Assembly: GCF_019097845.1 (NCBI RefSeq)
Contig: NZ_JAHRGM010000076.1
Location: forward strand, 1-64,000
DNA: 64,000 bases
Source of the DNA: Sphingobium sp. AS12
GTDB lineage: Bacteria > Pseudomonadota > Alphaproteobacteria > Sphingomonadales > Sphingomonadaceae
Direction: 5' to 3'
Below are positions 35,184 to 44,649 of this stretch, piece after piece. Below the pieces are notes generated by a model, which searched no databases, was not told the DNA's origin, and saw nothing but the letters and a program-made list of their open reading frames with translations. Within the stretch, counting starts at the first letter, position 1. Each line of letters starts with the position of its first letter. The position numbers were made by a program, and so were the translations under genes.

Positions 35184-35893
35184 GCGCGCTGCTGGAAATT
35201 GGCGGCCTGTCGAGCGCCTATGGCCAGAGCCAGGTCTTGTGGGACGTCGACCTGACGCTGGCGCGGGGGCAGGTGATGGCGCTGATCGGCCGCAACGGCG
35301 TGGGCAAGACGACATTGCTGCACACCATCATGGGGACGCGGCCAGTGACCGGCGGGACGATCCGCTTCGACGGGCAGGATATTGCGGCGCTGCCCGCGCA
35401 TAAACGGTCGCGGGCTGGCATAGGCTTCGTGCCGCAGGGGCGGCATGTGTTCCCGCAGCTGACCGTCATGGAAAATCTGGAGACCGGCCTGTCGGCATTG
35501 ACGGGGCGGGGCAAGGGTAGCGCCAAGGTGCCGCCGCATATTTTCGACCTGTTCCCCAAACTCTATGACATCCGTACCCGCGCGGCTGGGTTTCTGTCAG
35601 GGGGTGAGCAGCAGCAACTCGCCATCGGTCGCGCGCTGGCGGGTGAACCCAGCCTGCTGCTGCTGGACGAACCGACCGAGGGCATCCAGCCCAATGTCGT
35701 GCAGCAGATCGAGGCCGCGCTGGTCCATGTCCGCGACCAGCTGGGCATGACGGTGCTGGTCGTCGAGCAATATCTGGATTTCGTCTGGCGCTTTGCCAAT
35801 CGCTATTGCGCGATGCAGAATGGGCGGATCATCCGGCAAGGCGCGATTGCCGGGGAAAGCGCGAAGGATGTCGCGCATCTGGTTCAGATTTAG
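35180..35893 (+). CDS. urtE: Urea-type ABC transporter ATPase UrtE
   Basis: 237 residues. Walker A GRNGVGKTT, signature LSGGEQQQLAIGRAL, Walker B LLLLDEPTEGIQP, as in UrtE. Last gene of the transporter operon. Its stop overlaps that of the convergent Ldh2-family gene by 4 bp, leaving no room for a terminator between them. Confidence 0.91.
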   Translation: MSALLEIGGLSSAYGQSQVLWDVDLTLARGQVMALIGRNGVGKTTLLHTIMGTRPVTGGTIRFDGQDIAALPAHKRSRAGIGFVPQGRHVFPQLTVMENLETGLSALTGRGKGSAKVPPHIFDLFPKLYDIRTRAAGFLSGGEQQQLAIGRALAGEPSLLLLDEPTEGIQPNVVQQIEAALVHVRDQLGMTVLVVEQYLDFVWRFANRYCAMQNGRIIRQGAIAGESAKDVAHLVQI

Positions 35894-36897
35894 GGCGCTA
35901 TCAACCCCTCCAATTGGCGCAGCATGTCCGCGCTGACCGGGATGCCGTCACGTAGCGCCCTGGCCCGCGCGGCAAGGCGACGGTCGCCGGGCATACGCTC
36001 CTGTCCGGCATCGTGCAGCGCGGTGACAAGTTGTTCGACCCGGTTGGCAAAACCCGCCGCCGATCCGCCACGCGCCGGGTCGATCAGGATCAGGCACTGG
36101 CCGGTGCAGGGCGTCTGCGCGCCGGGATGGGCGGACCAGTCGACCTCATGCGAGAATAGCCCGCCGGTCAGGGCCGCGGCCATGATCTCGATCATCAGCG
36201 CAATGGCCGCGCCCTTGTGGCCGCCAAAGGGCAAGAGCGCGCCGCCGTCCAGCACGGCGCGGGGATCGCGCGTGGCCTGCCCTGATGCATCGACCCCAGC
36301 ATCGGGTGGCAGGAGATGGCCATCGCGCGCGGCGATCTGCACGTCGCCATGGGCCAGCACGCTGACCGCCTGATCGAACACGACAATGCGCCCATCCGCG
36401 CGCGGGGCGGCGAAAGCCAGCGGGTTGGTGCCATAGACCGGATGCCGTGCGCCGGGCGGGGCGACATAGGCCATGCTGTTGACCATGGCGATGGCGACGA
36501 GTCCCTGCTGCGCGAATGGTTCGACATCGGGCCAGAGCGCGGCGAAATGATGCGAATGCCGGATGGCGATGACGCAGGCACCGGTCGCGCGCGCCTTTTC
36601 GATCGCCAATGGCGCGGCGGCGGCCAACGCAGGCTGGGCAAAGCCATTGGCGGCGTCGACCCGCAGGAAGGATGCTCCGCCTTCTTCCATCCGGGGTTGG
36701 ACCCGCCCATCGACCCAGCCACTGCGCAGGGTTGCAACATAGCCCGCCATGCGGAACAGGCCGTGGCTCATGGCGCCGTCTCGTTCAGCGCTGGCGCAAT
36801 TGCGCGCCAATATGTCGGCGACAGTCGCCGATGTGCCATTGCTCTGGAAGATACGGCGAAGCAGCGCGACCAGCGCGTCGAAATCCATATGGGTCAT
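35890..36897 (-). CDS. Ldh2-family NAD(P)-dependent oxidoreductase
   Basis: 335 residues from ATG 36897 (AGGAAAGGG upstream). Malate/L-lactate dehydrogenase-2 fold: SHGLFRMAGYVATLRSG, a conserved IRHSHHFAALWPDVEPFA segment with the catalytic-type His, YGTNPLAFAAPR and LPFGGHKGAAIALMIE. Relatives reduce delta1-piperideine-2-carboxylate or delta1-pyrroline-2-carboxylate, ureidoglycolate, or 2-oxo acids. Divergence from an agmatinase-type gene, and the amine-rich surroundings, make a cyclic imine acid a fair candidate substrate (inference). The intergenic region has two palindromes. Confidence 0.8.
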   Translation of the reverse strand: MTHMDFDALVALLRRIFQSNGTSATVADILARNCASAERDGAMSHGLFRMAGYVATLRSGWVDGRVQPRMEEGGASFLRVDAANGFAQPALAAAAPLAIEKARATGACVIAIRHSHHFAALWPDVEPFAQQGLVAIAMVNSMAYVAPPGARHPVYGTNPLAFAAPRADGRIVVFDQAVSVLAHGDVQIAARDGHLLPPDAGVDASGQATRDPRAVLDGGALLPFGGHKGAAIALMIEIMAAALTGGLFSHEVDWSAHPGAQTPCTGQCLILIDPARGGSAAGFANRVEQLVTALHDAGQERMPGDRRLAARARALRDGIPVSADMLRQLEGLIAP

Positions 36898-36915
36898 GGC
36901 GCACCCTTTCCTGCT

Positions 36916-36950
36916 TTGCGCCACGGCGCAACGCTTCGTGCGCGCGAAGC
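36916..36950. promoter_or_regulatory. Two palindromes in the Ldh2/agmatinase divergent region
   Basis: TTGCGCC-AC-GGCGCAA at 36916-36931 and GCTTCG-N6-CGAAGC at 36933-36950 lie side by side between the starts at 36897 and 37004. They could bind one or two dimeric regulators controlling both genes. They do not resemble the shared 19-bp motif. Confidence 0.45.
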
Positions 36951-37003
36951 CATACGTTCTTTGCCCCATTGTCGCGCTTTCGCGGCCGTCCAGACTGAAC
37001 GTC

Positions 37004-38047
37004 ATGCCCGAAGAACCGATCGACCTTGACGACCTGCGCCGCCTCTATGCCGGTGGCGGTGGGGCCGATATTCATGACCCGCATTTTCGCGAGGTTGCGG
37101 GGCTTCTGTTCAAGAGCGGGGACAAAAGGCGCTGGCCCTTTGCCGAGCCTTCGACGCTGCTCGACGCGCCCTATATGGCGGGCGGGCTGACGGCGGAGAC
37201 GCTTGACAGGCTGGACGTGGCGCTGATCGGCGTGCCAATGGATCTGGGCGTCACCAACCGGCCCGGCGCACGCTATGGCCCGCGCGCCGTCCGCGCGATC
37301 GACCGGATCGGGCCTTATGAACATGCGCTGCGGGTCGCGCCGATGAACCATCTGACGGTCGCAGATGTCGGCGATGTGGCGATGCAGAGCCGCTATGATC
37401 TGGCGCTGTGCCATGCCGATATCGAAGCCTGCTATGCCATGATCGGCGCGACCAAAGCGATCCCGCTGTCTGTGGGTGGCGATCATAGCATCACCGGGTC
37501 GATCATGAAGGGGCTCGCCGCCACACGCGGCCCGATGGGCATGGTGCATTTCGACGCCCATTGCGACACGGGCGGCATTTACGAAGGCTCCAAATTCCAC
37601 CATGGTGCGCCGTTCCGCGAAGCGGTGCTGGCCGGGGTGCTGGACCCCAAACGCTCGATCCAGATCGGCATCCGGGGTGGCGCGGAATATCTGTGGGAAT
37701 TTTCCTATGCCAGCGGCATGACCGTGATCCATGCCGAGGATGTCGCGACCATGGGCATGGATGCGGTCGTCGCCAAGGCGCTGGAGGTGGTGGGCGACGG
37801 GCCGACCTATGTAACCTTCGATGTCGATGGTCTCGATCCGGTCTATGCGCCCGGCACCGGCACGCCGGAAGTGGGCGGGCTGTCCACACGGGAGGCGTTG
37901 CAACTGCTGCGCGGACTGGCCGGGATCGACATTATCGGCGGTGACGTGGTGGAGGTTGCGCCCGAATATGATCCAGGCACGGTGACGGCGCAGGCTGCCG
38001 CGCAGATGCTGTTCCAACTCCTCTGTCTGGTGCATCTGCGGCGATGA
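37004..38047 (+). CDS. Cytoplasmic agmatinase-type ureohydrolase
   Basis: 347 residues from ATG 37004, without a signal peptide. Full metal set: His161 in GGDHS, Asp184/His186/Asp188 in DAHCD, Asp273/Asp275 in FDVDGLDP. IGVPMDLGVTNRPGARYGPRAVR and the general length resemble agmatinase, guanidinobutyrase and guanidinopropionase. It lacks the N-terminal extension of the three exported homologues, so it serves the cytoplasm, probably with the APC permease coupled to it by a 4-bp overlap. Exact substrate is uncertain among guanidino acids and agmatine. Confidence 0.85.
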   Translation: MPEEPIDLDDLRRLYAGGGGADIHDPHFREVAGLLFKSGDKRRWPFAEPSTLLDAPYMAGGLTAETLDRLDVALIGVPMDLGVTNRPGARYGPRAVRAIDRIGPYEHALRVAPMNHLTVADVGDVAMQSRYDLALCHADIEACYAMIGATKAIPLSVGGDHSITGSIMKGLAATRGPMGMVHFDAHCDTGGIYEGSKFHHGAPFREAVLAGVLDPKRSIQIGIRGGAEYLWEFSYASGMTVIHAEDVATMGMDAVVAKALEVVGDGPTYVTFDVDGLDPVYAPGTGTPEVGGLSTREALQLLRGLAGIDIIGGDVVEVAPEYDPGTVTAQAAAQMLFQLLCLVHLRR

Positions 38048-39471
38048 GCGACATATCCGCTCCGCCCGAACCGGCGCTGCGGCGCGGCGTTACCGGTCCG
38101 GGCTTCTTTGCGCTCGCCTTCGGCACCATTGTCGGATCGGCCTGGATGGTGCTGATGGGCGAGTGGGTGACTCCAGCAGGTCCGGGCGGCGCGGTGCTGG
38201 CCTTTCTGGGCATGACGTTGCTGATGGTGCCGTTCGCTGCCGCCTATGCCGAGTTGGTCGCGCGCGTGCCGCGCGCCGGGGCGGAGTTTGTCTTTGTCGA
38301 AAAGGCGTTCGGTCCATGGCCGGGCTTTGTCACCGGCTGGTTCCTGACCCTCTATTTCGTCGGCATTTGCGCCTTTGAAGGGCTGGCCCTGTCCTGGTTC
38401 CTCGAAAATCTGGTGTCGGCAATGGCCGGGTGGCCGCCGCTCTACAGCTTTCTCGGCAAGTCGATTACGGCGTTGGACTTGGGTATCGGGCTGACGGGCG
38501 CAGTCGTGATGACCCTGCTCAACGCGGCGGGGGCCAAGGTCGCGGTGGGCTTTCAGAAACTGGTGACCTTCGCCTTTCTGGCGGCCTCCGCGCTGCTGGT
38601 GCTGATTGGCTTCGCGCAGGGTGATCCCGCCAACTGGCAGCCTTTGTTCACCCCTGCCCATGGCGGCAGTTTTGCGGGCGGCATGTTCGTGATGCTGGGC
38701 GTTGCGGGCATGTGGCTGTCGGGTTTCCAGACGGCGGCGTCGGCCGTCGAGGAACGCGCGCCCGGCACCAGTTTTCACACCGTGGCCAAAGCCATGATGC
38801 TGGCGGTGGTGGTCGCGGCGATCTTCTATAGCCTCATCATCATCGCGTCCGCCGCGCTCATCCCGTGGCGCAATCTGACGTCGGGCGCGCTGCCCGTCGC
38901 GGCGGCGTTCGATCAAGCGCTGGCCGGCGGCATCGCGACCAAGGGCATATTGCTGGTCGCGATGGCGTCGCTGCTCAAAACCTGGAACGCGATGCACCTG
39001 TCTGCGACGCGGGTAATCTTGGCGCAGGCGCGGGCGGGCTTCCTGCCTGCGGGGCTTGCCCATGTCGATGCAAAGAGCGGTGCCCCCCGGCGCGCGGCGT
39101 TGCTGGTCGGCGGCTGGACCTGCCTTGGCGTGCTGGCGGGGCGCGGCGCGATCAGCCCGATCATCGCGATGGGGACGATCTGCACCACGGCCATCGCGGC
39201 GGTCGCATTGTTCGCGCTGATGCGGCTGCGCACGGTCGATAAGAGCGAGGGCCGTCCCGCCTTCATTCTGCCGGGTGGACAGGCGCTGCTCATGCCGGTG
39301 GCGATCGGCGCAACGATCGTGGCGAGTGCGGCGGTCGTCGCGCCCTTTGGCATGGCGGCGGGCATGCCGCTGGAAATCTGGCTGATGCTGGGCTGGCTGG
39401 CGTTGGGCATCGCATTGGTGGTCGGGCAACGGCTCTGGAGCCAGCCACCGGCACAGCTTCAGGTGGGATAG
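38044..39471 (+). CDS. APC-superfamily amino acid/amine permease
   Basis: 475 residues, about twelve membrane helices. The first helix has GPGFFALAFGTIVGSAW, a typical APC substrate-binding unwound segment. It likely imports the substrate of the coupled agmatinase-type enzyme (an amine, guanidino compound or amino acid). ATG overlaps the agmatinase stop by 4 bp; the 3' end overlaps the convergent sulfotransferase gene by 13 bp. Confidence 0.85.
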   Translation: MSDISAPPEPALRRGVTGPGFFALAFGTIVGSAWMVLMGEWVTPAGPGGAVLAFLGMTLLMVPFAAAYAELVARVPRAGAEFVFVEKAFGPWPGFVTGWFLTLYFVGICAFEGLALSWFLENLVSAMAGWPPLYSFLGKSITALDLGIGLTGAVVMTLLNAAGAKVAVGFQKLVTFAFLAASALLVLIGFAQGDPANWQPLFTPAHGGSFAGGMFVMLGVAGMWLSGFQTAASAVEERAPGTSFHTVAKAMMLAVVVAAIFYSLIIIASAALIPWRNLTSGALPVAAAFDQALAGGIATKGILLVAMASLLKTWNAMHLSATRVILAQARAGFLPAGLAHVDAKSGAPRRAALLVGGWTCLGVLAGRGAISPIIAMGTICTTAIAAVALFALMRLRTVDKSEGRPAFILPGGQALLMPVAIGATIVASAAVVAPFGMAAGMPLEIWLMLGWLALGIALVVGQRLWSQPPAQLQVG

Positions 39472-41489
39472 GCTGCGATCACCGGGCCCAATGCCCGTTC
39501 CAGCGGGCCGAGCCATGGCGCAAAATGACGCCAATGATCGACGCCATCGGTGAAGATCGGTTGACGCACCTGTTCGGAACTGGCGGTGCGCACCGCGCGC
39601 TCGGTCCGCCAGAAGGCAAGGCAGGCATCCTCGAACGGCAGGCCGAGATAATCCAATAGCCGTGCGACTTCGCCCGGCGTATCGGCGACCATATGTTCAT
39701 AGTGAACGCGGTGGACATGACCGGGCGCGGCGCTGTCGAAGGCGGCGATCAGCCCGACATAATCGCGATAATAGCGGCCAATCTCGCCCAGGTCATAGGT
39801 GAAAGCCTGACCGCGCGCGAAATGCTGTTTCCAGCCTGAAAAGCAGCAGCCCATCGGATGACGGCGCGCGTCGATGATTTTGGCGTTGGGCAGGATCAGG
39901 CGGATCAGGCCGACATGCTGCCAGTTATTGGGCATCTTGTCGATGAAGCGAGGCTTGTCGCTCTGGCGGTGGACGCGGGTGCGATCGACATATTCCTCGC
40001 CCAACCGTTGCCGGTCGGCGGGCGTGAGCGACCCGATCATGGTCGCGAAATCGGGAAATTCGCCGTCGTCGATCCGCGATTGCAGGCGACTGGCGATGAT
40101 CATCATCTCCGGCAATTCCATCGTCCCTTCCACCTGGCTGTGGCTGGAGAGGATCTGTTCGATCAGGGTCGAGCCGGACCGGGGCAGGCCGACGATGAAG
40201 ATGGGGTCGGGTGCCGGGCAGCCGCCGGTGCCGCTTTGTGCGATGAAGGCCGACGTGAAGCTGTCGGCGGCGGCTGTCACTTCGGCGGCAAATTCATCGG
40301 CATCATAGCTGAGCAGGGTGCGGCGCAGCCGGTTGCCGCGATCATAATGGCCAAAGGATGCACCATAATCGCGCGCGTCCTCCAGCGCCTTGCCCAGCGA
40401 GAAATGGAGGTGGAAGATATCCTCGCTTTTCGTCGCCGCCTCCGGTGCCAGCGTCGCCAGCGCCTGCTCCATCGCGGCTATGTCCTGCGCGTCGAACTTC
40501 ACGGTCTTGAGGTTGGCAAGGCTCCACCAAGCTTCGCCCATGGTGGGCTGATACTGCACCGCCTGCCGATAGGCATGGATCGCGTCGGCTTGCCGCCCCA
40601 ACGTCTTGAGCGCATGGCCCAGATTCTGCCACAGCTGCGGTTGGTCCGGTTTTTGCGCCAACAGGCGTTCGTAAATGGCGGCCGCCTGCGCCGGATCGCC
40701 CAATCGCACCAGCACCGACGCCCGCAGCAGCGCATAGCCCGGATTGTCCAGTGGCGACTGCGCCAATATCTCGGCGTGGGCGAGCGCGTCGGTCAGGCGA
40801 TTATTCTGGAGCAGCAGGCGGATCAGAAAATCGCGCGCCAGATCAAAGCCCGGAGCCGTGGCGACGGCGCGTTCGACCAGCGTTAGAGCTGCACTCATGT
40901 CCCCGCGCCGCCAGTGAATTTCGCCGAGCAGCCGGGTGCCTGCCGGATCGTCGGGCAGCCGGGCGAGTCGCGTATCGAGGATCGTCACGGCGTCCTCCAA
41001 ACGGCTCTCATTCATCGCCATCGCCGCCTCGAGCAGGTCGCGGTCGCGCGAGGAGGCATGGATGCCGGACAGGTCGGCGCGCCATGCATGGTCGGCGCGG
41101 CCAACTTTCCGCAACTCGCGCGCCAGCAAAAACCAGCCACTCGCCACGCCGGGTTGCTGCCGGGTCAGGCTTTCCAGCGCGACGATGGCTTGCGCGCTGT
41201 CACCCGTTTCGCTTGCGGCCTGCGCCAGTTCCCAGAGCAAGGCAGGCACACCGGGCTGGCGACGGGCAAGCGCGGCAAGCCGTGACAGGGCGGATTTTGG
41301 CTGACCCAGCCGTCGCAGCGCCTGAGCCACAAGCAATTCGGCAGGCGGCAGGCCGGGGGCGTGTTTCAGTATCGCTTCGGCCCGCGCCAGTGCCTCTTCC
41401 GGCTGCGTATCCAGCAAGCTGATAGCACGACCCAACGCCTCCTTCAGCGCAAGGGAAGGGGGGCTAGCAGGGCGCGGCGCAGCTTCCAT
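39459..41489 (-). CDS. TPR-repeat sulfotransferase family protein (second copy)
   Basis: 676 residues. About 400 residues of TPR repeats (for example WQNLGHALKTLGRQADAIHAYRQAV) precede a sulfotransferase domain with the PAPS loop FIVGLPRSGSTLIEQILSSH and the 3'-phosphate motif ARRHPMGCCFSGWKQHF. It is longer in the TPR part than the copy at 13921. The gene is divergent from a TBDR (370-base gap), repeating the TBDR/TPR-sulfotransferase pairing seen at 13.9-17.9 kb. Acceptor unknown. Confidence 0.85.
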   Translation of the reverse strand: MEAAPRPASPPSLALKEALGRAISLLDTQPEEALARAEAILKHAPGLPPAELLVAQALRRLGQPKSALSRLAALARRQPGVPALLWELAQAASETGDSAQAIVALESLTRQQPGVASGWFLLARELRKVGRADHAWRADLSGIHASSRDRDLLEAAMAMNESRLEDAVTILDTRLARLPDDPAGTRLLGEIHWRRGDMSAALTLVERAVATAPGFDLARDFLIRLLLQNNRLTDALAHAEILAQSPLDNPGYALLRASVLVRLGDPAQAAAIYERLLAQKPDQPQLWQNLGHALKTLGRQADAIHAYRQAVQYQPTMGEAWWSLANLKTVKFDAQDIAAMEQALATLAPEAATKSEDIFHLHFSLGKALEDARDYGASFGHYDRGNRLRRTLLSYDADEFAAEVTAAADSFTSAFIAQSGTGGCPAPDPIFIVGLPRSGSTLIEQILSSHSQVEGTMELPEMMIIASRLQSRIDDGEFPDFATMIGSLTPADRQRLGEEYVDRTRVHRQSDKPRFIDKMPNNWQHVGLIRLILPNAKIIDARRHPMGCCFSGWKQHFARGQAFTYDLGEIGRYYRDYVGLIAAFDSAAPGHVHRVHYEHMVADTPGEVARLLDYLGLPFEDACLAFWRTERAVRTASSEQVRQPIFTDGVDHWRHFAPWLGPLERALGPVIAAYPT

Positions 41490-41859
41490 GGAGGCTTTTC
41501 ATTCCTTTCTCGTCTGCACAATGAACAGGATATTGCAGTTGCGCAACAACAGGAGCGATCGAACGGCAGGAACAGCATAATTAGGCTGTTGACTCCTGCA
41601 ATCGTTACAGCATTATCAAACTTGGACAAACGTACGAAATGGCGACTGTCCGAGGGGAATAGTGGTAAATTGCGATGCCGTGCCGTTATACGGCAGGTCC
41701 GGAAGCGTGCGCCGTTTTCCGGTCGCGGGGCCATTTTGCCCTTGCGAAGATCGGGCAGCAACACGCTGCCCGACGCTATGCTGCAATGCGTCATAATCAC
41801 GCGGGCAAACCGCGATTTGGGAGAGTGGAGGGCATCTTTTCAAGGGGGAGTCCAACACT
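41490..41859. promoter_or_regulatory. Divergent region before the second TBDR
   Basis: 370 bases without a gene. A candidate sigma-70 promoter is TTGACT at 41589-41594 and CATTAT at 41611-41616 (16-base spacer), reading toward the TBDR. The transcribed leader would then be about 235 bases and holds hairpins TGCCGT/ACGGCA (41681-41695) and CGGGCAGC/GCTGCCCG (41752-41772). I see no convincing copy of the shared motif. Confidence 0.45.
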
Positions 41860-44592
41860 ATGAAGATTCAGTCTCGCCGCCGGTCACAGTTTGTGAAGAT
41901 ATTGGGGGTGACAACCATATTGGCCGGGCTGGGCGCGGCGGGCATGGCGCGCGCCGCCGATGCCGTTGCCGACCCCGCTGCCGATCCGGCGATGGCGCTG
42001 CCCGCCGATGAAGCCGGTGGCGGCCTCACCGAAATCGTCGTCACGGCAACGCGCAGCGCGCAAAGCATCCAGAAAGTGCCGATCTCCATGCAGGCGCTGG
42101 GTGCCGAAACGCTGGCGGAGCGACAGGTCAAGGGTTTGAGCGATTTCGCCGCCCTGCTGCCGTCCGTATCGTTCGAGGGGATCGGACCAGGCCGCAACAC
42201 CGCCTTTTTCCGCGGCATCGTGCCAGCGGGCGGTGCCTATGCCTCGGTCGGCTATTATCTCAACGACATTCCCATCACCGGCACCGCAGTGCCCGATATC
42301 CACGCTTATGATCTGGAGCGGGTCGAGGCGCTGGCCGGGCCGCAAGGGACGCTCTACGGCGCGGGATCGCTGGCGGGCACCATCCGCATCATTACCAACA
42401 AGCCAAATCTCGACAAGTTCGAGTTCGGCTATGATGTCGAGGCCAATAAATATGGCAAGGGCGACTTTGGCGGCCAGCTGGAATCCTACATCAACGTTCC
42501 GTTGAGCGACACATTGGCAGTGCGCGCCATGGGCTATTACCGGCGTGATGGCGGCTATATCGATAACAAGCCCAATAATGGTCTGCTCAACAATGGCGCG
42601 CCGGCCGTCTATACGCTGGGCGACAATAATCCGGCGACCTTCTTCAACCTCGACAATGCCGATATTGCCAAAGATGACTATAACAGCATCAAGGAATTTG
42701 GCGGTCGCGTGCAATTGCTGTGGGAACCGGTCGATGGGTGGTCGGTCGCGCCGGAAATCACCGCGCAAAAACAGGTCGCCAACGGTTATTTCGGCTTCGA
42801 CCACCGTGTCGGCGATCTGGAAGTGCATGATTATGACCAGACCAGGAATGACGATCGCTGGTATCAGGCGGCGCTCAGCATCCATGGCCATATCGGCGAC
42901 TGGGATCTCGTGTCGGCGACCGGCTTCTTCAAACGCCGGACCCGAACGCTCAACGATTATACATATTATACCGTCACCTATGACGGGTTTGGGCCGGGCT
43001 ATGAAAGCTATCTGCAATTTTTCGACAATTGCACCGGATCGGGCGCATCGCAGCAATGTTCGCTGATCGACCCGACGCAATATTATCATGCCGATACGCA
43101 TCGGAACAAATTTACCCAGGAACTGCGCCTGTCCACGCCCAAGGACTGGCCGTTGGACGTCACGATCGGTGGCTTCTACCAGCGACAGAAGAACAAGACG
43201 AACACCTATTATGCCATTCGCGGGCTGGACACGATCACGGGTTACACCCAGACAGGGGGCGGCGACGTGCCGGGCGGGTTGATCGGCATACCCGGCATGT
43301 ACGGAATCGACTATGACGAGGATGGCAATCCCTTCTTCGACACCAGCAACGTCATCAATCCGAACGGCAATCCACTTGGCACGATGCTGCTGGGAACGCA
43401 GGCGGTAAAGAGCGACGGCTTCTACATCAACGAACAGAACCAGCTTTATCATGACAAGGCGATCTTCGCCGAAGGCCATTACAACATCACGCCGACATTA
43501 AAGCTGACTGGCGGCATCCGCTATTTCTGGACGGATTTTGCGGTCAAGGGTTTTGCCGGTGTGGCTGGGTCTGCGGCCAACACAGTTACGTCCGTCTATG
43601 CTCCGACCGGGGAAATGGGCTGTCCGACGCCGCTTCCAGCGGAGCGTCTGCAATGCCTCAACACCAATTTCCGCGCCGCCGACCAGACAGGGCGATACAA
43701 GGAAAAAGGCGAGACGCATAAGGTGGCGCTCGACTGGCAGTTCCAGCCCGACAAGATGGTCTATTTCAACTATTCGACCGGCTTCCGACCCGGCGGTTTC
43801 AACCGTCCGCTGCGCATCCGTAATTTCGGCCCGGTGGATGTCGCCCCGTTCAAGTCCGAAACGCTCACCAATTTCGAGTTGGGTGTCAAGACGACGTGGA
43901 ACAACATTTTCCGCTTCAATGCGGCGGTCTATTATGAGAAGTGGAATAATATCCAATATGGCGTCGTCGTGTCCGGTGCGCAGGGCGCAGGCATGACCGG
44001 CAATGCGGGCAAGGCAGTCGTCAAGGGCATCGAATATGATGCTGACCTCAAACTCGGCAAGGTGACGATCTCCACCTCTGGCGCCTATAATGACGGCAAG
44101 TTGAAGGGCAATTTCTGTAACTTTGCGCTGGACCGGACGACATCGTCCATCTCGCAATTGTCGACATGTACGCTTGGGGAGGATGTGCCGGAATCCAGCC
44201 CGCCGACGCCTCAGGTCGCAGCCGCCAACGGCACGCGCCTGCCGCGTCAGCCCAAATTCAAGGGCACGACCTCAATCCGCTACGACACCTATTTGGGTGA
44301 CTATAGCGCCTATGTGCAGGGCGCCGCACTGTACCAGACGGGCGCAACGCAGGATCTGAACGTCGACAATAATGCGCTGCTCGGCAATACGAAGGGTTTC
44401 GTCAGCTTCGACTTTTCCGGCGGGGTGAAGAAGGACAATTGGAGCCTCACCCTGTTCATCCAGAACGCTTTTGACAAGCGCGGTCAGCTGACCAAAAATA
44501 CCTTCTGCTCGATCGACTTCTGTTCCGGGTCGTCGCGCACCTTCACCATCAAGCCGCAATTCTTCGGCATCCGCTTCGGCCAGAAATTCTAA
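41860..44592 (+). CDS. TonB-dependent receptor
   Basis: 910 residues, ATG 41860 with AAGGGGGAG nine bases upstream. A long signal region ends ARAAD; the TonB box EIVVTATRSAQ lies near residue 57, followed by the plug (KVPISMQALGAETL, GPQGTLYGAGSLAGTIRI) and a large barrel ending GIRFGQKF. A strong T-tract terminator follows. It sits between the sulfotransferase and the TTQ amine dehydrogenase operon, which it faces. Import of an amine-related compound is possible from position; sequence alone does not say. Confidence 0.9.
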   Translation: MKIQSRRRSQFVKILGVTTILAGLGAAGMARAADAVADPAADPAMALPADEAGGGLTEIVVTATRSAQSIQKVPISMQALGAETLAERQVKGLSDFAALLPSVSFEGIGPGRNTAFFRGIVPAGGAYASVGYYLNDIPITGTAVPDIHAYDLERVEALAGPQGTLYGAGSLAGTIRIITNKPNLDKFEFGYDVEANKYGKGDFGGQLESYINVPLSDTLAVRAMGYYRRDGGYIDNKPNNGLLNNGAPAVYTLGDNNPATFFNLDNADIAKDDYNSIKEFGGRVQLLWEPVDGWSVAPEITAQKQVANGYFGFDHRVGDLEVHDYDQTRNDDRWYQAALSIHGHIGDWDLVSATGFFKRRTRTLNDYTYYTVTYDGFGPGYESYLQFFDNCTGSGASQQCSLIDPTQYYHADTHRNKFTQELRLSTPKDWPLDVTIGGFYQRQKNKTNTYYAIRGLDTITGYTQTGGGDVPGGLIGIPGMYGIDYDEDGNPFFDTSNVINPNGNPLGTMLLGTQAVKSDGFYINEQNQLYHDKAIFAEGHYNITPTLKLTGGIRYFWTDFAVKGFAGVAGSAANTVTSVYAPTGEMGCPTPLPAERLQCLNTNFRAADQTGRYKEKGETHKVALDWQFQPDKMVYFNYSTGFRPGGFNRPLRIRNFGPVDVAPFKSETLTNFELGVKTTWNNIFRFNAAVYYEKWNNIQYGVVVSGAQGAGMTGNAGKAVVKGIEYDADLKLGKVTISTSGAYNDGKLKGNFCNFALDRTTSSISQLSTCTLGEDVPESSPPTPQVAAANGTRLPRQPKFKGTTSIRYDTYLGDYSAYVQGAALYQTGATQDLNVDNNALLGNTKGFVSFDFSGGVKKDNWSLTLFIQNAFDKRGQLTKNTFCSIDFCSGSSRTFTIKPQFFGIRFGQKF

Positions 44593-44612
44593 AGGCGGGG
44601 GCTACGCAAAAC

Positions 44613-44644
44613 GGCCGCCGGATCACTGATCCGGCGGCCTTTTT
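44613..44644 (+). terminator. Rho-independent terminator after TBDR
   Basis: Perfect palindrome GGCCGCCGGATCA (44613-44625), one central C, and TGATCCGGCGGCC (44627-44639), followed by TTTTT. It ends the TBDR transcript and may also stop the convergent aau operon, whose last gene ends at 44650. Confidence 0.85.
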
Positions 44645-44649
44645 ATTTG

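Noticed and set aside
31123-35893. Branched-chain amino acid (Liv) transporter
   Set aside because: The HGxKQWLEI signature of the fourth gene and the SLTGTMAISE/YPVQ/DYVYPRT motifs of the first are those of the urea type.
41786-41800. TGCGTCATAATCACG before the second TBDR as a possible motif copy
   Set aside because: Only the left half matches; too weak to claim membership of the regulon.
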